Shown: piece by piece, positions 27,609 through 36,374 of the stretch | Layout: each line of letters opens with the position of its first letter | Position numbering within the stretch: the first letter of the stretch is position 1 | Source: Candidatus Kuenenia stuttgartensis | GTDB lineage: Bacteria > Planctomycetota > Planctomycetia > Isosphaerales > Isosphaeraceae | Assembly (NCBI GenBank): GCA_945865635.1 | Contig: CAMBEP010000011.1 | Location: 49,749 to 113,748, forward strand | Reading direction: 5' to 3' | Length of the DNA stretch: 64,000 bases | Notes under the pieces: model-generated | What the model was told of the DNA's origin: nothing | The model's input: only the letters and a program-made list of their open reading frames with translations | The model's database searches: none | Made by a program: the position numbers and the translations under genes

Positions 27609-27713
27609 TCTCAACCCGGCTCGTTTCGCTCTGCGTTCCCTTTCAAAAAAACTTCGGTCGGGCTCTCTCCACATTTGCTGGAAGAGCCCGGCCTGATTTT
27701 TGGCCACCTCTCC

Positions 27714-28790
27714 ATGTCACCCGCTCAACTCAAAACCTATTTCCACCTCATTTCAGGCCGCTCGCGCGGTCCGTTTGCGTTTATGGCCAGATCCCTGCTC
27801 GCCATCGCCTCTGGTGGTTATGCAATCGCCACCTTTTTACGAAACAAATCCTATGACTGGAATTTTAATAAAACCGTAACTGTCAATGCCCCAATCATTT
27901 CCATCGGCAATGCCACCACCGGCGGAACCGGCAAAACGCCCATGGTCGAATATGTGGCCCGACATTTTCGCGATCAGGGCCGCATGGTCTCCATCCTCAG
28001 CCGTGGTTACGGCTCAAGCGAACATGGCGGAATGAACGACGAAGGCCTGCTGCTCTACCAAAATCTCCCCGATGTTCCGCACCTGCAAGGCCCCGACCGC
28101 GCGGCTCTTGCCCAGGTCGCCGTTGAGGAACTACTCTCCGAACTGCTCATCCTAGACGATGGCCTTCAACACCGACGACTTCGCCGCAGCCTCGATATCC
28201 TTTTGATCGACGCCACAAATCCGTTCGGTTTCGGATGGCTTCTACCCAGAGGCCTTCTGCGAGAACCCTTGAAGCAAGCCCTGCGCCGTGCCGATGTGAT
28301 TCTACTCACTCGATCCGATCTCGTCACGGATCAGGCCAGAACCGCCATCCGTACCAAAGTCAACCGACTTTCAGGATCGCCCAAACTCTGGGTCGAATCC
28401 GCTCACAAACCTGTCGAACTGCTCATGGCCGATCGTTCCGAAATGGCCCTGAGCGATTTAAACAACAAGACGGTCGCCATCTTCTCGGGACTCGGCAATC
28501 CAGCCGCCTTCCGCCAAAGTGTCGAACAACTCGGCGCCAAAGTGATTGCTGAACAAAGCTTTCCCGACCATCACCCTTATTCTGAAGCCGATCTGGCCAG
28601 CCTCTCAAGATGGGTCGCCGCCAGTGGGGCAGACTTGGCCTTGACCAGTCAGAAAGATTTGGTCAAGTTACCTATCGAACAACTCGGCGGAAAACCGCTG
28701 GGCGCCATTCGCATCGGCCTCCATATCCTTCAGGGAAAAGCCGAACTTCTAAAGGCGCTGGATCAGGCCTTCGCTGCCAGCACAAGCTGA
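27714..28790 (+). CDS. lpxK: Tetraacyldisaccharide 4'-kinase
   Basis: Inner-membrane-associated kinase that phosphorylates the lipid A precursor at the 4' position. 358 residues from ATG 27714 (an upstream non-ATG start at 27675 is less likely). N-terminal hydrophobic helix, Walker A SIGNATTGGTGKTP (around residues 63-76), SRGYGS, the family motif ILDDGLQHRRL and LLPRGLLREPL are all present. It shows the cell makes lipid A. The next gene starts 42 bases downstream and probably shares the transcript. Confidence 0.93.
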   Translation: MSPAQLKTYFHLISGRSRGPFAFMARSLLAIASGGYAIATFLRNKSYDWNFNKTVTVNAPIISIGNATTGGTGKTPMVEYVARHFRDQGRMVSILSRGYGSSEHGGMNDEGLLLYQNLPDVPHLQGPDRAALAQVAVEELLSELLILDDGLQHRRLRRSLDILLIDATNPFGFGWLLPRGLLREPLKQALRRADVILLTRSDLVTDQARTAIRTKVNRLSGSPKLWVESAHKPVELLMADRSEMALSDLNNKTVAIFSGLGNPAAFRQSVEQLGAKVIAEQSFPDHHPYSEADLASLSRWVAASGADLALTSQKDLVKLPIEQLGGKPLGAIRIGLHILQGKAELLKALDQAFAASTS

Positions 28791-28832
28791 ACTCCGTTCA
28801 AAAAAAAACACTTAGGAAAAGGACTTCCAGCC

Positions 28833-29789
28833 ATGAATCATCAACACTTGCCCGACCTGGATTGGTCCGCCCTCAAATACGAATCGCTCGCCAGCCGGCC
28901 CAGCAAGGTCGACATGGCACAAATGGGCCAACTGGCCCGCCCAGGGGCAAGTTTCGCCGACTTTCTCGCCACTCTCCCCAACCAGCTTGGTGGGAAAAAC
29001 TTGCGAGCCCTGATCACAACCCTCGCCAAAGCTCACAAAGAAGGCCACCGAATCCTTGCCGCTGCCGGTGGACACGTCATCAAGACCGGCTGTGGCCCCT
29101 ACCTGGCCGACTGGATCCGCAAGGGCATCCTTCAGGGCCTGGCCCTTAATGGTGCCGCATCCATCCACGACCTGGAACTGGCCCTGGTCGGCCACACCAG
29201 CGAAGATGTCGGCCCCCGACTGCATAACGGCACGTTCGGCTTCGCTCACGAAACCTCCGAACTCTTTGCACAAGCCTGCTCTGAAGCCCGCTCCCGCAAC
29301 CAAGGTCTGGGCCAATGCCTGGCCAGAATCGCTGCCGAAAATGCCGGATCCGCCGGCCGCAATGTCAGCGTTCTGGTGGCTGCCCACGAAACTGGCATGC
29401 CTCTGACGATTCATGTGGCTGTCGGAACCGACATCACTCACATGACCCCCAAGCTCGATGGCGCTGACCTCGGCGCCGCCACCCTCACCGACTTCCGCCG
29501 CCTCTGCCAATCCGTCGCAGGCCTTCAAAACGGAGTCTGGCTCAACCTCGGCAGCGCAGTGGTCATGCCAGAAGTCTTCCTGAAGGCCGTCGCAATCGCC
29601 CACAACCTTGGCTATGAACTCAATGGAATGACCACCGCCAATCTGGACTTCCAGCAGCAGTATCGTGGACTGGTCAACGTCCTCCAGCGACCCGGCAGCC
29701 AAGGCATTGGCCTCACAGGCCACCACGAAATCCTCATCCCACTGCTCCATCTGGCCGTCATCGAAGAAATTGCGAGAATCCCAGGCTGA
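28833..29789 (+). CDS. Conserved protein of unknown function, lpxK neighbour
   Basis: 318 residues, ATG with an excellent site (aggaaaagga). It has Rossmann-like alternation: an N-terminal helical region, GGHVIKTGCGPYL (79-91), ALNGAASIHDLELALVGHTSEDV (104-126) and GTFGFAHETSELF, then AAHETGMPLTIHVAVGTDITHM and NLGSAVVMPEVFLKA. The highly patterned Gly/His/Asp motifs suggest an enzyme, perhaps with a deoxyhypusine-synthase-like or other NAD-binding fold. I recognise the pattern as conserved but cannot name a reaction. The link to lpxK hints at an envelope role; this is inference only. Confidence 0.7.
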   Translation: MNHQHLPDLDWSALKYESLASRPSKVDMAQMGQLARPGASFADFLATLPNQLGGKNLRALITTLAKAHKEGHRILAAAGGHVIKTGCGPYLADWIRKGILQGLALNGAASIHDLELALVGHTSEDVGPRLHNGTFGFAHETSELFAQACSEARSRNQGLGQCLARIAAENAGSAGRNVSVLVAAHETGMPLTIHVAVGTDITHMTPKLDGADLGAATLTDFRRLCQSVAGLQNGVWLNLGSAVVMPEVFLKAVAIAHNLGYELNGMTTANLDFQQQYRGLVNVLQRPGSQGIGLTGHHEILIPLLHLAVIEEIARIPG

Positions 29790-29997
29790 AATCAAATCCT
29801 CCTTGATTCCGTCCCAATTTATGGCTCGGCTCAAATACGACAACTATCCATTTCTATCTGCTAAAAACACCGCATAATTGGCCATAATCCGAAGTTCCCA
29901 ATCATCATCACCAACTGCCCATTTCCGCCTCTCGCATATCTGCCATAAATCCATTTTCATCCTTAGACTTGCATTACGAATCCCATCAGTTCGCAAT

Positions 29998-31242
29998 TTA
30001 TTTCGCGGTTTCCCACTTGATATTCGATATTAAAGCCGCATATCGCAAACTGTCCGCAAACTCAAGTGCGTTGGCGGGCCGATCCGATGGTGTTTTGTTT
30101 AGGGCCTTCAGGCAGACCCGCTCCAGCGGCAACGGAATAAGCGGGTCAATCGAAGTCGGTTTCGGCGCATTGGTTTCCAGAATTTCTGTCATTAATGCAG
30201 ATGTTGATGGATTTGTGAATGGCATCCGCCCTGTCAGCATTTCAAATAAAATCACGCCCAAAGAATAAATGTCCGTCGCCGGTCCAATCGCGTCAGTCTG
30301 GCCCGAGGCTTGTTCAGGCGACATATAACTCGGCGTGCCAACTATCATTCCGTTTTCTCGATCAATTTCATCAAATGTGGCTGCAATCCCAAAATCGGTC
30401 ACAACAACTCGCCCGCCTTTTTCAAGTAAGATATTGCCCGGCTTGATGTCCCGATGAATAAAGCCCGCCTGGTGCGCAATATCCAGAATCTCGGCCACCT
30501 CCATGCAAAGCCTGACCGCTTCCGCAAACGTCGGCTTGTGTGTCCGGAGCCGATGCGATAAATCCCCTCCATCAATCAATTCACACACAATAAAGGCCAA
30601 CTGCTCATGAATCCCTACATCATAAATGGTCATGATTCCTGGCGTATTGAGCTTGGCCACCTTGCGGGCTTCTTCAATCAGACGATATTGCTCCACATAT
30701 CGCAGATGCGCCGAAAGCCGCGCCATCCGTTCCGGACGCGTCATCTTTAATGCAACCCGACGCTGAAGTTCCGGATCAAACGCCTGCCAGACCTGACCAT
30801 GGGCACCCTGGGCGATAAACGACTCCAAATAATATCGCCCCACGATCAATCGGGGACTTTCATCCGACCCGCCCTGCTTCGACTGCGGTATCAACCCCAA
30901 ACCCTGCGCGGCCACCAAGTCCAGCTCGCTCAGCGACGGAATCATCGTCGACCGATCAACCCTTGAATTCTCTTCTAACGTGGACATCGTATCAGTCGCG
31001 CCCGTCATCCCCGTCATGATCCGGGTCATCGCATGAAGCGAATCAATCTGATCCCGAACCCGGTCGATAATATCCATGTCATGCAAGCAAAGCTCTTCTG
31101 CCGTTAAAAATATATCAAGATCCGCTTGCGCTTCCCAGTGATCCATAAGCTTTCGGACCCGGGCCGTCATCTCCAGTCTCGGCTCTACCGCCTTTTTCTG
31201 GTCGATGGATGGGTTTGAGGCCGATTCCGTCATCGCTTTCAT
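29998..31242 (-). CDS. Hanks-type serine/threonine protein kinase
   Basis: 414 residues. The N-terminal 125 residues are the planctomycete-type pre-kinase region (LTAEELCLHDMDIIDRVRDQIDSLHAM). The catalytic domain is complete: glycine loop AQGAHGQVW, ATP-anchoring K166 (VALKM), HRDIKPGN (263-270), DFG (283-285), GTPSYMSPEQA and DIYSLGVILFEM. It ends right after the kinase fold, with no transmembrane helix or extracellular sensor, so it is a soluble kinase. It diverges from the SDR gene (290-base gap). Substrates are unknown; no sigma factor is adjacent. Confidence 0.93.
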   Translation of the reverse strand: MKAMTESASNPSIDQKKAVEPRLEMTARVRKLMDHWEAQADLDIFLTAEELCLHDMDIIDRVRDQIDSLHAMTRIMTGMTGATDTMSTLEENSRVDRSTMIPSLSELDLVAAQGLGLIPQSKQGGSDESPRLIVGRYYLESFIAQGAHGQVWQAFDPELQRRVALKMTRPERMARLSAHLRYVEQYRLIEEARKVAKLNTPGIMTIYDVGIHEQLAFIVCELIDGGDLSHRLRTHKPTFAEAVRLCMEVAEILDIAHQAGFIHRDIKPGNILLEKGGRVVVTDFGIAATFDEIDRENGMIVGTPSYMSPEQASGQTDAIGPATDIYSLGVILFEMLTGRMPFTNPSTSALMTEILETNAPKPTSIDPLIPLPLERVCLKALNKTPSDRPANALEFADSLRYAALISNIKWETAK

Positions 31243-31532
31243 CGCTCCATATTACGCTAAAATCTTCGAGAATTTCGTCCCAATCCAAAACGGCTTCCGA
31301 CTCGCACCACCTACCATTCTCTGCCAGTTCATTATCCATTATCCTGAAAAAATCTCAATCACCCATTCCTCACCTTCCTTTCAAAAAAGTCCTCTGCCAT
31401 AATACGAAATACCTTGCAGGCTTGCATTCGATTCACTATTTATTGCACACTCTTGAAGTCGCTCAACTCCAAACAGGCCTGGCTTTCACTCAACACTTCA
31501 AGCTTGACCAATCCGCAGAAAGCACCCAGCCC

Positions 31533-32384
31533 ATGCCAACTCATCCAGCCGTTTTCATCACGGGTGGCTCGCGCGGACTAGGCTTCGAAACCGCTCGGGC
31601 CTGCTTGAATCAAGGCTTTTCGGTCGCACTCTATGCACGCGAACCCGGCCGCTTGGAACAAGCCAGATCAGAACTTCTGGAGGATCTCCCCCGGGCCGAT
31701 ATCAAGCTCTTCAAGGGCAATGTCGCTGATTACGAATCGCTAAAGACTGCCATTCATCAGTTTTCCGACACCCACGGCGGCCTCGATGCCGTCGTGCATG
31801 CCGCTGGCCAGATTCGCGCCATCGGACCCCTGGAACAAGTCGATATCCGCCAATGGCAAACCGATGTCGAAACCTCACTCATCGGCGCAGGCCACCTCAT
31901 CCAGGCCGCTTTGCCCTGGCTTCAAAAACGCCCTGATGGCGCCTCGGTTGTGCTCTTCGTCGGGTCCGGACACCATCAGGGACTCGGCTTCGCAAGTGGC
32001 TACTGCGCCGCCCAGGCCGGGCTTGTCAGGCTGGTTGAAAATCTGGCCCTCGAACGCAATTGGCCTCGAGCCGCTGGCCAAAACCCCCACGGATTCGTCG
32101 GATATTACGCCCTTTTCTCCGCCGTCACTCCCACGGGCATCATGAACCATATTCTGGCCGATGCCGAGGGCCGGAAATGGCTCCCCAGATTCACCGAAAT
32201 GTTTGGCGAGGGAAAAGAAGTCGAGCCACACCTCCCTGCAAAAATGGCCGCTTGGCTCTGCCAGCGCAAGCCTGTCGAACTCAGCGGGCGAGTCGTCTCG
32301 GGAATGCTCGACCCGGATTTGGTCGAAATGCGTCTGGAAATCCTCGGCCAGCCCGAAACGGGTCAACTGAGACTAAAATTCTAA
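31533..32384 (+). CDS. Short-chain dehydrogenase/reductase family protein with atypical active site
   Basis: 283 residues from ATG 31533; the frame extends upstream to 31209 but that part overlaps the divergent kinase gene and is not coding. The NAD(P) motif TGGSRGLG (10-17) and HAAG (89-92) are normal. The catalytic Ser is S145 (FVGSGHH) and Tyr is Y157, but the usual Y-x-x-x-K reads Y-C-A-A-Q161: the catalytic lysine is replaced by glutamine. The protein may be a weak or non-catalytic SDR or use a different proton relay. No operon partner helps to define a substrate. Confidence 0.82.
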   Translation: MPTHPAVFITGGSRGLGFETARACLNQGFSVALYAREPGRLEQARSELLEDLPRADIKLFKGNVADYESLKTAIHQFSDTHGGLDAVVHAAGQIRAIGPLEQVDIRQWQTDVETSLIGAGHLIQAALPWLQKRPDGASVVLFVGSGHHQGLGFASGYCAAQAGLVRLVENLALERNWPRAAGQNPHGFVGYYALFSAVTPTGIMNHILADAEGRKWLPRFTEMFGEGKEVEPHLPAKMAAWLCQRKPVELSGRVVSGMLDPDLVEMRLEILGQPETGQLRLKF

Positions 32385-32529
32385 CACTCCGACCCTCCCC
32401 CAAAAAAACCTCTCGCAGGAATCATTCCCGATATTGCAATTCTTCCACTCTTTCAGAGATAGTCATTTGACACCGCTTTTTAACACGCAAGCCGAATTCA
32501 ATCTTCACGACCACCGTTAAGGCTCAAAA

Positions 32530-34968
32530 ATGATTCTCATCTACACCACCCTGATCATCCTATCAGTCGTCCTGATCATCGCAACAGCACTGGTCATGCG
32601 CCTCCAGAAGCTTCTCAAAGACTCCGTGCCCCAGCTTTCAGGCTGCTTGACTGTCCCCGGTTTAGCGGAAAATTCAACCGTAAGAATTGAAACAGATCCG
32701 CATGGTGTGCCAAGAATTATCGGCAATTCGCAACCGGATGTCCTATATGGACTCGGATACGCACACGCCCGCGACCGCTTCTTTCAAATGGATCTCGCAC
32801 GGCGTTACGCCTCAGGAGAACTCTCTGAATTATTGGGCGGTGGAAAAAGCATTGTCGAGGCCGACCAAAATATCAGGCGACACAGGTTCCGAAACCTTTG
32901 CGAACGTGTCGTCCAAAACTTCAATGAGACGGATCGCGCCCTGCTCGATAAATACACCCAGGGCGTCAATCAAGGTCTGGCAGACCTCAAGTCAAAGCCT
33001 TGGGAATATTTCGTCCTAAAATGCAATCCAAGGCCCTGGAAACCCGAAGATTCCATGCTCGTCAGCCAATCCATAGCCTTGTTTCTCGAAGTCGGCGACC
33101 TGCCATGGCACCAGGCAAATGGCTTGATTCACGATATTTTGCCCGCACAACTCGCCGATTTCCTGACCCCACGGGGCAGCCGGTGGGATGCCCCCATCAT
33201 CGGCCCTGCCTTTCCAGAACCGCCCATGCCTGGCCCGGATGTCATCAATTTGAGGTCAACCACCTCCTGGCAAGAGCTCGAAGCCCCGGAAACCTGGAAC
33301 CGGCTTGAAACCAAAGTCCTCGGATCCAATGGCTGGCTCGTGGCCGGCAAGCGGGCCAAAGGCCAAAAAAATGGCCCGGCACTCGTCGCCAATGATATGC
33401 ACCTTAGCCTTGGCCTGCCCACAAGCTGGTATAAGGTTTCGTTAATCACCATCGATCCCGCCACCGGCCAAAACCAGGAAGTGCATGGTGTCACCCTGCC
33501 AGGCGGGCCACCGGTTGTCGCGGGCTCCAATGGTCATATCGCGTGGGGCCTGACAAGCTCCCAAGGCGACTGGGGTGATCTTTTGACTCTCGAACTCGAC
33601 CCAAAAAATCCACGCCGATACCGCACCCCAGAGGGATTCCTCGAAATTCAATCGCATCAAGAAATCTTCCATATCAATCGCAGCCCCGACATTTCCAAAA
33701 CCATCGACTGGACCATCTGGGGCCCCATTATCGACCACGATCTGCAAGGCAGGCCAAGAGTCTGGCGATGGGTCGCGCAAGAACTCGAAGGTGTCAATCT
33801 GACCATCGCAAAAATTGCCGATTGCAACTGCGTCGAACAAGTCATGAATATCGCGCCTCTCTGCGGTGTTCCACATGTCAATATCCTGGTCGGCGATGCC
33901 GATGGAAATATCGGCTGGACTATCATGGGCCGATTCCCACGCCGAAACAGCCAAGGAACCATCGACGAACGCCGCCCTATGGCCGCCGCCGATTCCGCAT
34001 CGGCCTGGGATGGATATCTCAGCCCGGGAGAGTGTCCCAGAATCATAAACCCCGACGAAGGCCTGATCTGGTCTGCAAATCACCGGATGGTCGATGGCGA
34101 AATGCTCCAGAAAATCGGTCAGGGCCGATTCGACCGCGGCGTGCGCGCCTCGCGAATTCGCGACCTCCTCCGATCCATCAAAACCGTCCCTGACGAAGCC
34201 GCCATGCTCGACATCCAAATGGACACCACAGCCCTTCTGCTGCAACAGTGGAGAGAGCTGATCCTTGGTGATCTGACCCAGGAGATTGCATTAAGGAACA
34301 GCGATCGCACAGCCTTCCGAAATCATCTATTGAAATGGGCCGGCCGGGCCGATGCCGACTCCATCGGCTACGCCCTCCTCACGGAATGCCGATTGCGAAT
34401 CATCCGCGAAATCATGGTCCCGCTCACTGCTCAAATTCGCTCGACGGAACTCAAAATGGGCCGGGCTAAACCCCAGTTTGCACTTCGCCATATCGGCCTG
34501 GAAACACCCGCCTGGGCCATCCTCTCTGAGCGCCCATTGCACCTATTATCACCAAAATACAACTCCTGGCACGAACTTATCCTTCAAGCCATCGACCAAA
34601 CCACCCAAAATGCAGCCCAAAATGGCTGGCCCACCTGGGGCCAGGTCAATTCTCTGCAACTGACGCACCCCTTTGCGGCCAAACTGAAAATGCTTAGGCC
34701 ATGGCTTGCAGCCCCTGTGATCCATTCCTCAGGCTCGCTCACCGACATGCCCAAAATCCAATCACCAGCCTTCGGCGCCAGTCAGCGAATGGCCGTTTCC
34801 CCAGGTCTGGAGGCCCAGGCAATCATGCAATTGCCGGGCGGCCAGAGCGGCCATCCAATGTCGCCTTTTTACCTTGATCTACTCGACGACTGGGTTCACT
34901 CTGGCAAAACCCCTCTGATCGCTGGGAAAACCGAACATCTCCTGATTCTCAAAGGCAAGCCTGCTTGA
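32530..34968 (+). CDS. Penicillin acylase family N-terminal-nucleophile hydrolase
   Basis: 812 residues. A membrane anchor/signal helix at the N-terminus is followed by the alpha chain (TDPHGVPRIIGNSQPDVLYGLGYAHARDRFFQMDLARR). The self-cleavage site and new N-terminal nucleophile serine lie in VLGSNGWLVAGKRA, followed by the family's ALVANDMHLSLG. Later ASN residues and WGLTSSQGD support an intact fold. Family members hydrolyse amide bonds in beta-lactams, acyl-homoserine lactones or other N-acyl compounds; a quorum-quenching or acyl-amino-acid role is possible. It acts outside the cytoplasm. Confidence 0.9.
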   Translation: MILIYTTLIILSVVLIIATALVMRLQKLLKDSVPQLSGCLTVPGLAENSTVRIETDPHGVPRIIGNSQPDVLYGLGYAHARDRFFQMDLARRYASGELSELLGGGKSIVEADQNIRRHRFRNLCERVVQNFNETDRALLDKYTQGVNQGLADLKSKPWEYFVLKCNPRPWKPEDSMLVSQSIALFLEVGDLPWHQANGLIHDILPAQLADFLTPRGSRWDAPIIGPAFPEPPMPGPDVINLRSTTSWQELEAPETWNRLETKVLGSNGWLVAGKRAKGQKNGPALVANDMHLSLGLPTSWYKVSLITIDPATGQNQEVHGVTLPGGPPVVAGSNGHIAWGLTSSQGDWGDLLTLELDPKNPRRYRTPEGFLEIQSHQEIFHINRSPDISKTIDWTIWGPIIDHDLQGRPRVWRWVAQELEGVNLTIAKIADCNCVEQVMNIAPLCGVPHVNILVGDADGNIGWTIMGRFPRRNSQGTIDERRPMAAADSASAWDGYLSPGECPRIINPDEGLIWSANHRMVDGEMLQKIGQGRFDRGVRASRIRDLLRSIKTVPDEAAMLDIQMDTTALLLQQWRELILGDLTQEIALRNSDRTAFRNHLLKWAGRADADSIGYALLTECRLRIIREIMVPLTAQIRSTELKMGRAKPQFALRHIGLETPAWAILSERPLHLLSPKYNSWHELILQAIDQTTQNAAQNGWPTWGQVNSLQLTHPFAAKLKMLRPWLAAPVIHSSGSLTDMPKIQSPAFGASQRMAVSPGLEAQAIMQLPGGQSGHPMSPFYLDLLDDWVHSGKTPLIAGKTEHLLILKGKPA

Positions 34969-34987
34969 GCTTCACAATCGTTCCAAC

Positions 34988-36130
34988 TCACCCCCGAGCC
35001 CGACCAAGGCCAAACTGATCCCCATTGGCCACGGCTTTACCGCTCTCATCCACATGAATCTCCACCATCTTCTCGCTCATCAGCAGACCACCCTTCTCAT
35101 CGGCCAACTGTGTCACCCGCTGCTTCGATTTCACATCAAACACATCACCAGTCGATGGATAGGCAAAATCGCCCTTGACTGTAAATGTCACCCAGCCCGG
35201 CTCATCGCGCACCGAGAGCGACTCCTTGTATTTCGGTACCTCCACCGTATTATCAAAAATATGCAACTTCTGGTTGAAGGCGTCTACCACCCAAACCTCG
35301 GTCTCATCCGGTGTCAGACCAATCCCATGACTCGGGCACCCGTGACGCTTCACTGCCCCCTGCTGAAAACCTGGCACTTCAATGCGATGCAATTTTTTAC
35401 CCGTCTGAATATCACCAATTTCAAATCCTAAAAGGCCATTGATATTGACATAAACACGCGTCTGCCGCCCATTCACGGTAAACGGACGAATCGGCCCTGC
35501 AAATGGGCCCACCGTGGAAATGGGCCCGTGCCGCACTGCATCGCAGACCGTCAAATAAGGCGATTTCAACCCGGCCAGATAGGCCTTTTTCCCATCAAGC
35601 CCGACCACCGTATTATGGGCGCCTGATTTGGGGGTAATGATCGCCAAAACATCGCCCGTGATCGGCTCGATCACATGCCAGTGATCTTTTTCAAACGATG
35701 GGAGATAAATAAACCGGCCATTGGGGTCCATCGACATCCGGTCGCAACCTCCAGGATAAGCCCGCTCCCAGACAACTTTCTCTGTCGCCAGATCCAGCGA
35801 TTGCAAGGTCTGGGTGGTGCTCACAAAAAGCCGGCCAATCTGGGCATTGGCACAAATGCCCTTGACATTATCAGGCTTGCCCTCAGGATTTAAACCCGCA
35901 AGCGGGATGCGTTTGACAAATCGATGCCCAGCATCAATATCCAAAACCACCAGCCCGTGACCACCATATTCGAGATAATTCCGGATTCCCGGGGTGGCGA
36001 CATAAAGCAATCGCCTGACCGATTTTGACGCCTGGCCATTGGCCATCTGGCTGGCTGTGGCCACGCCGACAAGGCCCGCCAAAGCCGTTCTGCGCGTAAT
36101 CTGATTCGAATTCAACGGGTTGCAACTCAT
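34988..36130 (-). CDS. Tat-exported YVTN/WD40-like beta-propeller protein
   Basis: 380 residues from ATG 36130, chosen because it immediately starts a twin-arginine signal (ITRRTALAGLVGVA...NGQA). An upstream start at 36301 adds an unlikely segment. The body is a chain of beta-propeller blades (ICANAQIGRLFVSTTQTLQSLDL, MSMDPNGRFIYLPSF, GLTPDETEVWVVDAFNQKLHIFD). Such proteins act as surface or periplasmic binding modules. Tat export suggests folding or cofactor loading before export. It lies 244 bases from, and divergent to, the PVC-type dehydrogenase/cytochrome gene, so the two may share a control region. Confidence 0.78.
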   Translation of the reverse strand: MSCNPLNSNQITRRTALAGLVGVATASQMANGQASKSVRRLLYVATPGIRNYLEYGGHGLVVLDIDAGHRFVKRIPLAGLNPEGKPDNVKGICANAQIGRLFVSTTQTLQSLDLATEKVVWERAYPGGCDRMSMDPNGRFIYLPSFEKDHWHVIEPITGDVLAIITPKSGAHNTVVGLDGKKAYLAGLKSPYLTVCDAVRHGPISTVGPFAGPIRPFTVNGRQTRVYVNINGLLGFEIGDIQTGKKLHRIEVPGFQQGAVKRHGCPSHGIGLTPDETEVWVVDAFNQKLHIFDNTVEVPKYKESLSVRDEPGWVTFTVKGDFAYPSTGDVFDVKSKQRVTQLADEKGGLLMSEKMVEIHVDESGKAVANGDQFGLGRARG

Positions 36131-36374
36131 CGGTTTGCACGCCTTTTTTTTTGTGGGTTCTTTGAGTCTTTGGGGGGTTGCTGGAAGTGGCTCTTTAGCA
36201 GAATAGCCCATCGGCGGGTTGATGAAAAGTGCGCACTGTTTGGTTATGATCTGGTAACGGCTCACCCGACGGATGGTCTCTGTGTCAAACCTTGTTCCCA
36301 TTCCCTCGGAGATTCAGCCCATGTGACTGAATCCCCCCCCCATCTGCCTTCTGCAATCGGAGCATTTCTGAATC

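Noticed and set aside
26334..27707. 457-residue minus-strand ORF opposite the isocitrate dehydrogenase gene
   Set aside because: Exact antisense shadow of a well-supported IDH gene; the translation is rich in Gly/Asp/Phe runs with no domain.
28812..29843. 343-residue minus-strand ORF
   Set aside because: Antisense to the 28833 gene, which has a strong ribosome site and ordered motifs.
31115..31339. 74-residue acidic ORF overlapping the kinase start on the same strand
   Set aside because: Overlaps the kinase by about 130 bases in another frame; no site or family, and the kinase N-terminus is complete without it.
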